The translations under genes were made by a program, and so were the position numbers. The notes under the pieces are model-generated. The model saw only the letters and a program-made list of their open reading frames with translations, searched no databases and was not told where the DNA came from. A stretch of DNA of 64,000 nt. It comes from Pseudomonas sp. PSKL.D1 (GTDB taxonomy: Bacteria > Pseudomonadota > Gammaproteobacteria > Pseudomonadales > Pseudomonadaceae). Below are positions 18,478 to 29,063 of the stretch, piece after piece (the first letter of the stretch is position 1; the number at the start of each line of letters is the position of its first letter). The stretch lies in contig NZ_CP118607.1 in NCBI RefSeq assembly GCF_028898945.1, positions 4,822,001-4,886,000 of the forward strand, in the 5' to 3' direction.

Positions 18478-20769
18478 ATGCGTATCAACGTACCATCTGC
18501 AGTCAGCTCACCACGCCTGATCGTCTCGGCCATCGGCGTCGCCCTCAGCGCTTCGTCCGTCTATGCCGCCGACCCGGCCGCCAATAGCGCCATCACCCTC
18601 GACGCCACCAGCGTCAACGGCAAGGCAGAACAGGCCAGCACCGACTACAAAGTCGAGAAAGCTGCCTCGCAGAAGTACACCGCACCCTTGGTGGACACCC
18701 CGCGCTCGGTCACCGTTATCCCGCAGCAAGTGATCAAGGACACCAACGCCCTGACCCTGCAGGACGCCCTGCGCACCGTGCCAGGCATTACCTTCGGCGC
18801 CGGCGAAGGCGGCAACCCGCAAGGCGACCGCCCGTTCATCCGTGGCTTCGATGCCCAAGGTGACACTTACCTGGACGGCGTGCGCGACACTGGCGCACAA
18901 ACCCGCGAAATCTTCGCCATCGAATCGGTGGAAGTGGCCAAGGGCCCCAACTCGGCCATCGGTGGCCGTGGCGCCGCAGGCGGCACCATCAACCTGGTGA
19001 GCAAACGCGCCCACCTGGGCAACTCACTGGACGGTGCCTGGACCTGGGGCAGTGACCAGACCCAACGCTACACCTTCGATGGCAACTACCAGTTCAGCGA
19101 CACCGTTGCCGGCCGCCTGAACCTGATGACCCACGAAAGCAACGTCGCCGGCCGCGACAAAGTCAATTACGACCGTTGGGGTATCGCCCCGTCCCTGGCC
19201 TTCGGCCTGGGCACGCCGACCCGCGTCAACCTTGACTACTACCACCTGGAAAGCGACGACCTGCCGGACTCGGGCATCCCTTACACCATCCCGACCGGTG
19301 GCAGCGGCGCACGTACCTCGGCGCATCCGAGCAAGCCGTACGACGGCGGTGACAGCGACAACTTCTACGGCCTGACCGGTCGCGACTTCCGCAAGAGCCG
19401 CGTGGACATCGCCACCATCGCCGTGGAACACGACCTGACCGACTCGCTGACCATCAAGAACACCCTGCGTCACGGCAACAGCATGCAGGACTACATCCTC
19501 ACCCAGCCGGACGACAGCAAGGGCAACGTCAACAACGGCAGCGTATGGCGCCGCGCCAACACCCGCGTTGGCAACACCGCCACCACCACCAACCAGACCG
19601 ACCTGTTTGGCGAGTTCTACGTGGGCGGCATGAAGAACAGCTTCTCCACCGGCATCGAGCTGAGCCGTGAAGAAAGCGAACGCTCGTCCTACACCGTCAA
19701 CACCGACACCGTGCCAGGCGGCGCAGCCAACACCAACTGCACCCCGAGCATGATCGGCGCCACCAGCGGCTACAACTGCACCTCGCTGAGCAACCCGAAC
19801 CCGGATGACCCGTGGAGCGGCAGCATTGCCCGCAACTACGCCGGCACCACCACCAACAGCAAGACCCGCGCGATCTACGTGTTCGACACCCTCGAACTGA
19901 CGCCGGACTGGCTGCTGAACATGGGCCTGCGCTACGACCACTTCGACACCGACTACAAGACCTACACCGCAGCCGGCGCCACTACCGCCAAAGGCAAGGA
20001 TGTCAGCGAGTTCGTCACCGGCCAGTTGGGCCTGGTGTGGAAGCCGGCCGAGAACGGCAGCATCTACGTGTCCTACGCCACTTCTGCCACCCCGCCAGGC
20101 TCGATGCTGGGTGAAGGAACCGAAGGCAACCCACTGGGCGGCAGCACCGATCGCAACGGCAACCTGCTGAGCAGCGACATGGAGCCGGAAGAAACCACCA
20201 ACTATGAAATTGGCACCAAGTGGGATCTGCTCGACGAGCGCGTGTCCCTGACTGCCGCGCTGTTCCGCACCGAGAAGGAAAACGCCCGCGTTCAGGTGGA
20301 TACCACCACCTACGAAAACGTCGGCGAAACCCGCGTGCAGGGCATCGAACTGTCGGCCAGCGGCAAGATCACCGACAAATGGCAAGTGTTCGCCGGCTAC
20401 ACCTACATGCAGGCCCGCCAGATCGACGGCGGCCCGCTGGGCAAAGCCAACGATGGCAATCAGCTGCCAAACACTCCGAACAACAGCGCCAGCCTGTGGA
20501 CCACTTACGCGATCACGCCGAAGCTGACAGTAGGCGGTGGCGCCTTCTACGTCGACGACGTGTACGGCAGCGTGGCCAACACCACCATGGTTGACAGTTA
20601 TGTGCGTTACGACGCTATGGCCGCTTACAAGCTGACCAAAAACGTCGACCTGCAACTTAACGTACAGAACCTGACCAACGAGGTGTATTACGACAAGGCC
20701 TTCTCCACCCACTTCGCCAACCAGGCGGCCGGGCGCACGGCACTGCTGACCACCAGCGTTCACTTCTAA
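18478..20769 (+). CDS. TonB-dependent catecholate siderophore receptor, PiuA/Fiu-like
   Basis: Outer-membrane receptor: signal peptide about 1-32 (ASSVYAAD), TonB-type plug from about residue 70 (PLVDTPRSVTVIPQQVIKDTN..LRTVPGITFGAGEGG), then a 22-strand-type barrel ending in a terminal Phe (LLTTSVHF). There is no STN domain, so it transports without signalling. 763 aa, as for PiuA/Fiu. The start ATG 18478 follows GGGGAAGG at a suitable distance. The divergent piuC supports assignment to the PiuA group of catecholate receptors. Confidence 0.9.
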   Translation: MRINVPSAVSSPRLIVSAIGVALSASSVYAADPAANSAITLDATSVNGKAEQASTDYKVEKAASQKYTAPLVDTPRSVTVIPQQVIKDTNALTLQDALRTVPGITFGAGEGGNPQGDRPFIRGFDAQGDTYLDGVRDTGAQTREIFAIESVEVAKGPNSAIGGRGAAGGTINLVSKRAHLGNSLDGAWTWGSDQTQRYTFDGNYQFSDTVAGRLNLMTHESNVAGRDKVNYDRWGIAPSLAFGLGTPTRVNLDYYHLESDDLPDSGIPYTIPTGGSGARTSAHPSKPYDGGDSDNFYGLTGRDFRKSRVDIATIAVEHDLTDSLTIKNTLRHGNSMQDYILTQPDDSKGNVNNGSVWRRANTRVGNTATTTNQTDLFGEFYVGGMKNSFSTGIELSREESERSSYTVNTDTVPGGAANTNCTPSMIGATSGYNCTSLSNPNPDDPWSGSIARNYAGTTTNSKTRAIYVFDTLELTPDWLLNMGLRYDHFDTDYKTYTAAGATTAKGKDVSEFVTGQLGLVWKPAENGSIYVSYATSATPPGSMLGEGTEGNPLGGSTDRNGNLLSSDMEPEETTNYEIGTKWDLLDERVSLTAALFRTEKENARVQVDTTTYENVGETRVQGIELSASGKITDKWQVFAGYTYMQARQIDGGPLGKANDGNQLPNTPNNSASLWTTYAITPKLTVGGGAFYVDDVYGSVANTTMVDSYVRYDAMAAYKLTKNVDLQLNVQNLTNEVYYDKAFSTHFANQAAGRTALLTTSVHF

Positions 20770-20781
20770 AGCAACACCCCC

Positions 20782-20814
20782 AAGCCCCGTTCATTTCCAT
20801 GAGCGGGGCTTTTG
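20782..20814 (+). terminator. terminator after the TonB receptor
   Basis: AAGCCCCG (20782-20789) pairs with CGGGGCTT (20804-20811), followed by TTTT. Confidence 0.85.
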
Positions 20815-20871
20815 TGTACCAAGGCATAATGCACCCCGCGCAGTGTGCGGCAGCAAGACAAGGTGATCGAT

Positions 20872-23427
20872 GTGTTGAAGAAGACGTTGTTCCAATTGCA
20901 CTGGTTCTTTGGCATCACGGCCGGCCTGGTGCTGGCCTTGATGGGTATCACCGGGGCGCTGTATTCGTTCCAGGAAGAACTGCTGCGTGCGTTCAACGCC
21001 GATGTGCTCAAGGTCGAAGTACGCCAGGAGGGTGTATTGCCACCTGCCGAGCTGGTTCGCCGAGTCGAGGCAGAGCAAGGCGACAAAGTGTCGATGCTAT
21101 GGGTCGATGTGCGTGAAGGCAACGCGGCTCGGGTCTTCTTCACACCGCCACCCGGTGAACGCCGTGGCGAGTTGCGTTATGCCGACCCTTACACCGGTGA
21201 ACTCAAAGGCCAAGCCAGCGGGCAAGGCTTCTTCAACCTGATGCTGCAATTGCACCGCTTCCTTGCCATGGGCGACACCGGCCGGCAGATCACCGGTGCC
21301 TGTACCTTGATGTTGGTGTTCTTCTGCCTGTCGGGCCTTTACCTGCGCTGGCCGCGCAAGGCTTTGAACTGGCGCGTGTGGCTGACCTTCGACTGGGCCA
21401 AGAAAGGCCGCGCCTTCAATTGGGACCTGCATGCCGTGGCAGGTACCTGGTGCCTGCTGTTCTATCTTCTGTTTGCCCTCACCGGCTTGTTCTGGTCCTA
21501 CGAATGGTACCGCGAAGGCCTGAACAAGTTGCTGGCCGATGCACCCGCAGCCGGCCAGCAGCAGAAGCGTGGTGAAGGCCGTGGCCGCCACGGGCCGCAG
21601 CAGGTCGACAAGAATGCCCCACCATTGGTAGTTGATTACGACGCCATCTGGGCCAACCTCAAGGCGGCCGCCGGGCCGGGCCTGGCGATGTACAACCTGC
21701 GCCTGCCTCCAGCAGGTGGCCAACCCGCCAACCTGTTCTACCTGCTGGACGACGCTGCACACCCGCGCGCGTTCAATACGCTGGTGCTGGACCCGGCCAC
21801 TGGCCAGGTGAAGCGCCACGATCGCTACATCGACAAGTCCTTCAAGGCGCAACTGCTGCAAAGCGTGTACGCACTCCACGTAGGCGAATACTTCGGCATG
21901 CCGGGGCGCATCATCGTCACTATCGCCAGCCTGACCATGCCACTGTTCTTCGTCACCGGCTGGCTGCTGTACCTTGACCGCCGCCGCAAGAAACGCCAGG
22001 TACGTGCCGCACGCGGTACCGTAACGGGTGGCAATGCTGGCGCTGACAGCTGGCTGATCGGCTTTGCCAGCCAAAGTGGTTTTGCCGAACAACTGGCCTG
22101 GCAAAGCGCCGGCCAGTTGCAGGCTGCCGGCTTACCGGTGCAAGTACGTGCCTTGGCGGAGCTGGGTGAAGACGACCTGCGCCAGGCCCGCCGCGCCCTT
22201 TTCGTGGTGAGCACCTTCGGTGACGGTGAGGCCCCCGACAGTGCACGGGGCTTCGAACGCAAAGTGCTCGGCCAACCTTGGGCGCTGAACAACCTCAGCT
22301 ATGCCGTGCTTGCCCTCGGCGACCGCCAGTACCCGCATTTCTGCGGCTTTGCGCGCCGCCTTCAGGCGTGGCTCGGTGAGCGCGGTGCCAGCAGCGCGTT
22401 CAGCCCGGTGGAAGTGGACAACGCCGACGCGTCGGCCCTGCAACAATGGCAGCAGGAAATCGCGCAGCTCACCGGTGCCCAGCCCGTCGCGGCATGGCAA
22501 CCGCCAAGCTTTGGCAACTGGAGCCTGATCAGCCGCGAGCTGCTCAACCCCGGTAGCCAAGGCCAACCGGTCTACTTGCTTGGCCTGCGCCCTGAGGCCC
22601 CTGCAAGCTGGGAAGCCGGCGACCTGGTCGAGATTTTGCCGCTCAATGGCCAGCCGCGCATCAATACGTTCCTCAACCACATGGCACTGGATGCCAATGC
22701 CTCGGTGCAGGTCAACGGGCTGACCGAAACACTGGGCCAGGCACTGGCAGGCCGCCAACTGCCAACCCACCGGGAGCATCTGGTCGGGCTACATGCGCAA
22801 GCTGTCGTGGATGCATTGGCACCGATTGGCAGCCGTGAGTACTCGATTGCCTCGATTGCCAGCGACGGCGTGCTGGAACTGATCGTACGCCAGGAATGCC
22901 ACGCGGATGGCCACCTGGGCCTTGGGTCCGGCTGGTTGACCAAATACCTCCCGGTTGGTGGCACCGTCAGCCTTCGCTTGCGCCGCAACAGCGGGTTCCA
23001 CCTGCCAGATGCCGCTGCGCCAATGATCCTGATCGGCAACGGCACTGGCCTTGCCGGCCTGCGCAGCCTGATCCGGGCGCGCATCGCCAGCGGTGAACAG
23101 CACAACTGGCTGTTGTTCGGTGAGCGCAATCGGGCGCAAGACCTGTTGTGCGGCGCAGAACTGCAAGGCTGGGTTGAAAACGGCGACCTGGCACGGCTGG
23201 ACCTTGCGTTCTCGCGGGATCAGGCCGAGAAGGTGTATGTGCAGGATGTATTGCTGCAGCAGGCAGATGAGTTCAAGCGCTGGATTGCCAATGGCGCGTG
23301 CGTGTATGTCTGCGGCAGTTTGCAAGGCATGGCTGCCGGGGTGGATGCGGCGCTTAACGGGATGCTGGGTGAGGAAGCCGTGCAGCAGCTGATCGAGGAT
23401 GGGCGGTATCGGCGGGATGTCTATTGA
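20872..23427 (+). CDS. PepSY membrane protein fused to a flavodoxin/ferredoxin-NADP reductase
   Basis: Large inner-membrane flavoprotein. Residues 1-380 form a PepSY-TM domain with about four membrane segments ([25 protein letters not shown] at the start, [29 protein letters not shown] at the end). A flavodoxin domain follows (about 390-525, [31 protein letters not shown]), then a sulfite-reductase-flavoprotein-like FAD/NADPH module (about 540-851, [24 protein letters not shown]). Likely it moves electrons from NADPH across the membrane to reduce ferric siderophores; the preceding catecholate receptor supports this. I prefer GTG 20872, preceded by AAGG, over GTG 20845. 851 aa. Confidence 0.88.
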   Translation: MLKKTLFQLHWFFGITAGLVLALMGITGALYSFQEELLRAFNADVLKVEVRQEGVLPPAELVRRVEAEQGDKVSMLWVDVREGNAARVFFTPPPGERRGELRYADPYTGELKGQASGQGFFNLMLQLHRFLAMGDTGRQITGACTLMLVFFCLSGLYLRWPRKALNWRVWLTFDWAKKGRAFNWDLHAVAGTWCLLFYLLFALTGLFWSYEWYREGLNKLLADAPAAGQQQKRGEGRGRHGPQQVDKNAPPLVVDYDAIWANLKAAAGPGLAMYNLRLPPAGGQPANLFYLLDDAAHPRAFNTLVLDPATGQVKRHDRYIDKSFKAQLLQSVYALHVGEYFGMPGRIIVTIASLTMPLFFVTGWLLYLDRRRKKRQVRAARGTVTGGNAGADSWLIGFASQSGFAEQLAWQSAGQLQAAGLPVQVRALAELGEDDLRQARRALFVVSTFGDGEAPDSARGFERKVLGQPWALNNLSYAVLALGDRQYPHFCGFARRLQAWLGERGASSAFSPVEVDNADASALQQWQQEIAQLTGAQPVAAWQPPSFGNWSLISRELLNPGSQGQPVYLLGLRPEAPASWEAGDLVEILPLNGQPRINTFLNHMALDANASVQVNGLTETLGQALAGRQLPTHREHLVGLHAQAVVDALAPIGSREYSIASIASDGVLELIVRQECHADGHLGLGSGWLTKYLPVGGTVSLRLRRNSGFHLPDAAAPMILIGNGTGLAGLRSLIRARIASGEQHNWLLFGERNRAQDLLCGAELQGWVENGDLARLDLAFSRDQAEKVYVQDVLLQQADEFKRWIANGACVYVCGSLQGMAAGVDAALNGMLGEEAVQQLIEDGRYRRDVY

Positions 23428-23450
23428 TTCGGAATTGATTTGAGCAGGAC

Positions 23451-23529
23451 CGGCCTCTCGCGGATAAATCCGCTCCTACAGGAAAAATGCGTTCCCTGTA
23501 GGAGCGGATTTATCCGCGATGAGGCCGGC
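23451..23529. repeat. REP-type inverted repeat
   Basis: A nearly perfect palindrome with GCCGGCCTC outside the TCGCGGATAAATCCGCTCC arms, between convergent genes. Confidence 0.92.
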
Positions 23530-23537
23530 ACAGGCTG

Positions 23538-24329
23538 TCAATGCAGTTCAAACGTATCCGCATCCAGGTTCGCCGGGAACCGCGTCCGGTAAGCCGCCAA
23601 CTCCGCCGCCCGCAAAACCACCGTAAACACCCCATCTGCCTCCCCCGCACTCAGCAGGCTTTCACCCTGGAAGTCCAGCACCTGGCTGTCCCCCGAATAG
23701 GCAAAGCCCTTGCCATCGGTGCCCACCCGGTTCACCGCTGCCACGAAGCACAGGTTTTCGATACCCCGCGCTGGCAGCAAACGGTTCCAGTGCTGGCGCC
23801 GTGCTGCTGGCCAGTTTGCGGTGTACAGCAAAAGGTCTGTGTCCTGGGCATCGCGGCTCCACACCGGGAAGCGCAAGTCGTAGCAGATCAGCGGGCGAAT
23901 GCGCCAGCCATTCAATTCGAACTGAACCTGACGCTCACCGGGGGTGTAGTGCTTGTGTTCGCCGGCCATGCGGAACAGGTGGCGCTTGTCGTAATGCAGG
24001 ATTTCGCCATCCGGCCTCGCCCACAGCAGGCGGTTGCGGTGGCTGCCATCAGCGGCCTGGATGATCACGCTGCCGGTCACCACTGCATTGATGCGCTTGG
24101 CCTGGGCCTTCAGCCACTTGTAGGTCGGGCCATTCTCCGGCTCTGCCAGGCTCTGCGACTCCATGGAAAAACCGGTAGTGAACATCTCGGGCAGGATCAC
24201 CAGGTCAACATCGCCCGCCTGGTCCAGCAGCACCTCGAAGTGGGCATAATTGGCATCGCGGTCATGCCAGGCCAACGTGGTCTGGACCAGGGCGATTTTC
24301 AGGTTGGGCAGTGCACTCAGATCACGCAT
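23538..24329 (-). CDS. carbon-nitrogen hydrolase, omega-amidase (YafV/Nit2-like)
   Basis: Nitrilase-superfamily amidase with the catalytic triad visible: Glu in VILPEMFTTGFSM, Lys in HYDKRHLF and Cys in RPLICYDLRFP. 263 aa. Enzymes of this kind hydrolyse 2-oxoglutaramate or 2-oxosuccinamate, or 2-oxo-4-methylthiobutanoate-linked omega-amides made by glutamine transamination. It starts at 24329, 13 bases inside the end of the aminotransferase gene, so the two are translated from one message. The pairing with a glutamine/methionine aminotransferase supports a methionine-salvage omega-amidase role. Confidence 0.9.
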   Translation of the reverse strand: MRDLSALPNLKIALVQTTLAWHDRDANYAHFEVLLDQAGDVDLVILPEMFTTGFSMESQSLAEPENGPTYKWLKAQAKRINAVVTGSVIIQAADGSHRNRLLWARPDGEILHYDKRHLFRMAGEHKHYTPGERQVQFELNGWRIRPLICYDLRFPVWSRDAQDTDLLLYTANWPAARRQHWNRLLPARGIENLCFVAAVNRVGTDGKGFAYSGDSQVLDFQGESLLSAGEADGVFTVVLRAAELAAYRTRFPANLDADTFELH

Positions 24330-25465
24330 AGTTTTTCCGCTGCCTGGCGCAGCGTCTCCTCTCGTTTGGCAAAGCACAGGCGCACCAAGCGTTGCTCGGG
24401 GATGGGTTGCTGATAGAACACCGACACCGGGATGGTTGCCACGCCATGTTCGCGGGTCAGCCACAATGCCATCTCGACATCGTTCAGGTCGGGGCGGATC
24501 TGCGAGTAGTCCACCAGCTGGAAGTACGTACCCGCCGTGCGGGTGAAGGTGAAGCGCGAGCCTTCGAGCAGGTCGCAGAACAGATCACGCTTGGCCTGGT
24601 AGAAGCCCGGCAGCTCATCCAGATGCTGCGGGTGCTCGGCCATGAAGTCGGCCAGCGCGCATTGCAGCGGCGTAACGCCACAGAAGTTGACGTACTGATG
24701 CACCTTGCGCAGTTCTGCGCTCAAAGCCGGTGGTGCAATGACGTAGCCAGTCTTCCAGCCCGTCACGTGGTAGGTCTTGCCGAACGAGCTGACCACGAAG
24801 GCCTTCTGATACAGCGCCTCATGGGCCAGCACGCTGGCGTGGCGCACACCGTCATAGACCAGGTGCTCATACACTTCGTCACTGACCAGGTAGATGTCCC
24901 GGTCGCCAATCAGCTGGGCCAGTTGGTCGAGGTCTGCGCGGGTAATCAGAGCACCGCTAGGGTTGTGCGGCGAATTGAGGATCACCATGCGCGTGCGCGG
25001 GCTCAATGCATCGCTGAATTTTTGCCAGTCAATGCGAAAATCGCCATCGCTGAGCTGTACGTGCACGCAGCGGCCGCCGGCCAGCTCTACAGAAGGCTCG
25101 TAACTGTCGTAGCAGGGATCGAAGACGATCACCTCGTCACCGGCATGGATCACTGCTTGAATAGCGCAGAAGATTGCCTCGGTGGCACCGGGGGTGATGG
25201 TGACCTCTTGATCGGCATCGACCTTGGCGCCATACAGGCGCTCGACTTTGGCAGCCACTTGCTGACGCAGGGCTGGCAAACCGGTCATCGGCGCATACTG
25301 GTTATGCCCGGCGGCTACATGGCGGCCAACCGCATCGAGCAGCGCCTGCGGGCCATTGAAATCGGGGAAGCCTTGCGAAAGGTTGAGCGCGCCGGTTTGC
25401 ACGGCGAGCTGGGACATGGTGGTGAAGATGGTCGTGCCGACGTTCGGCAGTTTGCTGCGAATCAT
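24317..25465 (-). CDS. PLP aminotransferase, methionine aminotransferase type (YbdL-like)
   Basis: Fold-I class I/II aminotransferase, 382 aa. The PLP lysine lies in VVSSFGKTYHVTGWKTGY, the cofactor-binding Asp/Tyr in PCYDSYEP and the substrate Arg in VRLCFAKREETL near the C-terminus. The N-terminal LSQGFPDFNGPQALL and MSQLAVQTGALN stretches are those of YbdL/kynurenine-aminotransferase-like enzymes. It is the first gene of a two-gene operon with an omega-amidase, which fits transamination of 2-oxo-4-methylthiobutanoate with glutamine. Exact amino-donor preference is inferred. Confidence 0.9.
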   Translation of the reverse strand: MIRSKLPNVGTTIFTTMSQLAVQTGALNLSQGFPDFNGPQALLDAVGRHVAAGHNQYAPMTGLPALRQQVAAKVERLYGAKVDADQEVTITPGATEAIFCAIQAVIHAGDEVIVFDPCYDSYEPSVELAGGRCVHVQLSDGDFRIDWQKFSDALSPRTRMVILNSPHNPSGALITRADLDQLAQLIGDRDIYLVSDEVYEHLVYDGVRHASVLAHEALYQKAFVVSSFGKTYHVTGWKTGYVIAPPALSAELRKVHQYVNFCGVTPLQCALADFMAEHPQHLDELPGFYQAKRDLFCDLLEGSRFTFTRTAGTYFQLVDYSQIRPDLNDVEMALWLTREHGVATIPVSVFYQQPIPEQRLVRLCFAKREETLRQAAEKLCVI

Positions 25466-25573
25466 GGAGCCCTCTTTCCTGGGGTGTATCCGGCACGGGA
25501 TGGAGACCGAGCATAGCGGATCGAGCAGTCAGGAAAAAGGTTGAAACAATAAGGGATTGCGCTGGGTCAACCG

Positions 25574-25644
25574 GCCTCATCGCGGCTGAAGCCGCTCCCA
25601 CAGGTGCTGCACTGCCCCTGTAGGAGCGGCTTTAGCCGCGATGA
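25574..25644. repeat. REP-like inverted repeat (GCGGCTGAAGCCGC variant)
   Basis: CATCGCGGCTGAAGCCGCTCC faces GGAGCGGCTTTAGCCGCGAT. The central bases differ from the other copies (GCTGAAGC instead of GATAAATC) but the architecture is the same. It lies between der and the aminotransferase gene. Confidence 0.88.
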
Positions 25645-25657
25645 AGTTAACGCGGAA

Positions 25658-27121
25658 TCAGCGCTTGTCGCGGCGCTTCTTCTCGGCCTTCTTGTGGTGC
25701 GACATCAAGCGGCGCTTCTTGTTGACCTGGCGATCGGTGAGGGTGTTCTTCTTACCCTCATACGGGTTCTCACCACCCTTGTACTCAATACGGATCGGCG
25801 TACCGACCAGTTTCAGCACACGGCGGTAAGTGTTCTCCAGGTAACGCGAGTACGACTTCGGAATCTTGTCGGTCTGGTTACCGTGAATCACGATCAACGG
25901 CGGGTTGGCACCACCCAGGTGGGCATAGCGCAGCTTGATACGTCGGCCGTTGACCAGCGGTGGCTGGTGCTCGCTGACCGCATCTTCAAGGATTTGGGTC
26001 AGGCGGCTGGTCGGCCAGCGGGTAACCGCCGACTTGAACGCGGCCTGCACCGACTTGTACAGGTGGCCCACGCCAGTGCCATGCAAGGCAGAAATGAAGT
26101 GAATGTCGGCAAAGTCGACGAAGAACAGCCGGCGCTCCAGCTCGGTCTTCACGTAGTCGCGCTCGCCCGACTCCATGCCATCCCACTTGTTCAGGGCGAT
26201 AACGATGGCGCGGCCGGCTTCAAGCGCGAAGCCCAGCAGGTTCAGGTCGTGGTCCACCACGCCTTCGCGGGCGTCCATGACGAAGATCACCACGTTGGCG
26301 TCCTTGATCGCCTGCAGGGTCTTCACCACCGAGAACTTCTCGACTTCCTCGTGGATCTTGCCGCGCTTGCGCACCCCGGCAGTATCAATGAAGGTGTACT
26401 TCTCGTCATCGCGCTCGAACGGGATGTAGATACTGTCGCGTGTGGTACCCGGCTGGTCATACACCACCACACGCTCTTCGCCGAGCATACGGTTGACCAG
26501 GGTGGACTTGCCCACGTTCGGGCGGCCGATGATGGCAATCTTGATGCCATCCTTTTCGCTCGGGCCTGGAATACGTATGGCTTCTTCGCCTTCGGCGACT
26601 TCGGCGTCCAGTGCCTCCTCGACCTGATCACGCGGAATGTGACCAAGCACCGATTCCATCAGTGCATTGATGCCACGGCCCTGGGAACCAGCCACCGGAA
26701 TGGCGTTGCCCATGCCCAGCGGCGAGAACTCGGCGCGGGCGACGTCGGCGTCGATGTTGTCGATCTTGTTGGCGACCAGAATCGCCGACTTGTTGCGCTT
26801 GCGCAGGTGCTCGGCAATCATCTGGTCAGCGGCGGTCATACCGGCGCGGGCGTCGACCAGGAACAGCACATAGTCGGCTTCTTCGATGGCCATGAGCGAC
26901 TGCTCGGCCATCTTCTCGTCCATGCCCACTTCGTCACCGGTGATACCACCCGTGTCGATCAGGATGAACGAACGACCCTGCCAGGTGGCATCACCATACT
27001 GGCGGTCACGGGTCAGACCCGACAAGTCACCGACGATGGCATCGCGGGTTTTGGTCAGGCGGTTGAACATGGTGGATTTGCCGACGTTCGGCCGTCCCAC
27101 CAGGGCGATTACGGGAACCAT
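25658..27121 (-). CDS. der: ribosome-assembly GTPase Der (EngA)
   Basis: Essential GTPase of 50S subunit assembly with two tandem G domains: [11 protein letters not shown] at residues 8-18 and a second [11 protein letters not shown] near 184-194, each followed by DTGG/DTAG and NKxD motifs (ANKIDN; LNKWDG), then the KH-like C-terminal domain and a basic tail. 487 aa. The start is ATG 27121 ([12 protein letters not shown]). It is the last gene of the hisS-yfgM-bamB-der block, separated from bamB by 117 bases with three hairpins. Confidence 0.96.
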   Translation of the reverse strand: MVPVIALVGRPNVGKSTMFNRLTKTRDAIVGDLSGLTRDRQYGDATWQGRSFILIDTGGITGDEVGMDEKMAEQSLMAIEEADYVLFLVDARAGMTAADQMIAEHLRKRNKSAILVANKIDNIDADVARAEFSPLGMGNAIPVAGSQGRGINALMESVLGHIPRDQVEEALDAEVAEGEEAIRIPGPSEKDGIKIAIIGRPNVGKSTLVNRMLGEERVVVYDQPGTTRDSIYIPFERDDEKYTFIDTAGVRKRGKIHEEVEKFSVVKTLQAIKDANVVIFVMDAREGVVDHDLNLLGFALEAGRAIVIALNKWDGMESGERDYVKTELERRLFFVDFADIHFISALHGTGVGHLYKSVQAAFKSAVTRWPTSRLTQILEDAVSEHQPPLVNGRRIKLRYAHLGGANPPLIVIHGNQTDKIPKSYSRYLENTYRRVLKLVGTPIRIEYKGGENPYEGKKNTLTDRQVNKKRRLMSHHKKAEKKRRDKR

Positions 27122-27156
27122 GCGGCTCTCCACTCTTGAATTCTTGAAAATGCAAA

Positions 27157-27229
27157 GGCCGCTGCAAGGCAGCGGCCGGAGTTCGGGCGGCGCATCATGC
27201 GCCGCAGCCTGAAGCCCGCCAAGGCTTCA
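27157..27229 (-). terminator. three consecutive hairpins between bamB and der
   Basis: From the bamB side they are TGAAGCC/GGCTTCA (27210-27229), GCGGCGCAT/ATGCGCCGC (27187-27205) and GGCCGCTG/CAGCGGCC (27157-27177). The last is followed on the minus strand by TTTGCATTTTC, a partial terminator pattern. They may attenuate read-through from bamB into der. Confidence 0.6.
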
Positions 27230-27238
27230 AGCATAGCT

Positions 27239-28381
27239 TCAGCGGATGGTCAGTGCCTCGAGCTTGCCGCTGTTGCCAAAGACATAAATGGTGTCACCGA
27301 CCACCAATGGGCGGGCGCGCAGGCCATCACTGTCGATACGCTCACGGCCGACGAAACGGCCATCGACCTGGCTAAGCAGGTGCAAGTAACCTTCGAAGTC
27401 ACCTACCGCCACGTAGCTGGAGAACACTTCCGGCGCCGACAACTGACGGCGAGCCATCGAGTCGTTGGTCCACAGGGCGCTGGAAGAACGCTCGTCAACG
27501 CTTTCAACCGTGCCCGAAGCTTCGCTCACGTAGACGTTGCCGTAGCCCTGGGCGACACCCACGTAGCTGGAGGCATCACGCTGCCACAGCACGCGGCCGC
27601 TTTCCAGGTCCAGGCCCGCTACGCGGCCCTGGTAGGTGCCAACGTAGAGGGTTTCACCCGACAGCAGCAGGCCACCGTCGATGTCGACCACACGGTCCAG
27701 CTCAGAACGGCCTTGCGGGATGGCCACACGGCTTTCCCACACAGGCACACCATTGTTGATGTCCACTGCCACCACCTTGCCGGTGGACAGGCCAGCGACG
27801 GCCAGGCGGTTGGTCGCGATCGGCGCGCCGGTGCCACGCAGGGTCAGCACCGCCGGGGTGCTCTCGTAGATCCAGCGGCGGTCGCCGGTGGCGGCATCCA
27901 GGCCAATCAAGCGGTCATCCTGGGTTTGCACCACAACAACGTCACCGTTGTTGGCAGGCGGCGCCAGTACTTCGCTGGTAACGCGAGAGCGCCAGCGCTC
28001 TTCACCGGTGCTGGAATCCAGCGCGATGACTTCACCCTTGAGCGTGCCAAGCATGACCAGGCCATAGCCAACGCCTACGGCGCCAGACACGGGCAGTTCC
28101 AGGTCTTTCTTCCACACCACGTCGCCGGTCAGGCGATCGAGGGCGAACACTTCGCCGTTGACGTCGGAGGCGTAGATGCGGTCGTTCTCGATAGCCGGAA
28201 CCAGGGTATTGTAGGTTTCACCCTGGCCGTCACCGATCGAACGGCTCCACTGCTTCTTCAGCACCACTTCCTCGGTGAACTTGGTCAGCTCGGCCGGGGG
28301 CAGTTCCTTCTTGCTGTTGCTGCTGCAACCTGCGGCCAGTACGGCCAGGGTCAGCACTGCTGCTTGTTTCCAACCGATCAC
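27239..28381 (-). CDS. bamB: outer-membrane protein assembly factor BamB
   Basis: Lipoprotein of the BAM complex that inserts beta-barrel proteins into the outer membrane. The signal peptide ends in the lipobox LAAGC with lipidated C19, then an eight-bladed PQQ-like propeller (repeats such as VYALDRLTGDVVWKKDL, IALDSSTGEERWRSRV). 380 aa, normal. It starts one base after the yfgM stop. Confidence 0.96.
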   Translation of the reverse strand: MIGWKQAAVLTLAVLAAGCSSNSKKELPPAELTKFTEEVVLKKQWSRSIGDGQGETYNTLVPAIENDRIYASDVNGEVFALDRLTGDVVWKKDLELPVSGAVGVGYGLVMLGTLKGEVIALDSSTGEERWRSRVTSEVLAPPANNGDVVVVQTQDDRLIGLDAATGDRRWIYESTPAVLTLRGTGAPIATNRLAVAGLSTGKVVAVDINNGVPVWESRVAIPQGRSELDRVVDIDGGLLLSGETLYVGTYQGRVAGLDLESGRVLWQRDASSYVGVAQGYGNVYVSEASGTVESVDERSSSALWTNDSMARRQLSAPEVFSSYVAVGDFEGYLHLLSQVDGRFVGRERIDSDGLRARPLVVGDTIYVFGNSGKLEALTIR

Positions 28382-28382
28382 G

Positions 28383-29024
28383 TCACGCGTCCCCTTTGGC
28401 CAGGTCGTCCAGCTTCAGTTGCAGGCCACCGACTGCGGCGTCGTCAGACAGCGCGGCCTTGGCTTTTTCGTATGCGCTGTGGGCATCGTCGGCACGACCC
28501 AGCTGCACCAGCAGGTCGCCCTTCAATTCTTCACGGCTGGCCAGGAAGGCCTTGTCGGCATCGCCATCAAGCAGCTTGAGTGCGTCTTCGGCCTTGTTCT
28601 GGGCCGCAAGTACGCGGGCCAGGCGCTGGCGCGAAATTTCGCCCAGGGTGGCATCGGCCGGCTTGTCCAGCACGCCTTTCAGCTCGGCTGCGGCGTCGTC
28701 AAGCTTGCCACTCTCGACTGCGACCTTAGCCACGAACAGGCTGCCGTATTGGGCGTACGGCGTACCGCCGAACTCGCTCTTGAGCTTGCCAGCCAGCTCG
28801 GCGACCTTGGTCGCGTCAGGCTGGCCGGTCGGCGTCAGGCTGGTTTCCAGCAGCGCCTGATAAAGCGCCGAGGCACCTTGCGACTGGTTGTTCTGGTACT
28901 TGTGCCAGGTATTCCAGCCCAACACCACAACACCGGCCAGCAGGGCACCGGTCAGCAGCGGCTTGCCGTTGCGGTTCCACCAGTCCTTGACCCCTGCCAG
29001 GTCATCATCATCGGTACTCGACAC
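28383..29024 (-). CDS. yfgM: YfgM-type TPR membrane protein
   Basis: 213 aa with a short cytoplasmic N-terminus, one membrane segment (about 23-42, LLTGALLAGVVVLGWNTW) and a periplasmic TPR_21 region. YfgM works with the SecYEG-associated chaperone PpiD in periplasmic protein handling. The position between hisS and bamB is the conserved one. Confidence 0.93.
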   Translation of the reverse strand: MSSTDDDDLAGVKDWWNRNGKPLLTGALLAGVVVLGWNTWHKYQNNQSQGASALYQALLETSLTPTGQPDATKVAELAGKLKSEFGGTPYAQYGSLFVAKVAVESGKLDDAAAELKGVLDKPADATLGEISRQRLARVLAAQNKAEDALKLLDGDADKAFLASREELKGDLLVQLGRADDAHSAYEKAKAALSDDAAVGGLQLKLDDLAKGDA

Positions 29025-29063
29025 CCCAATACTCCTTTTCGCCTATTCGCTTGTTGAACCGCG

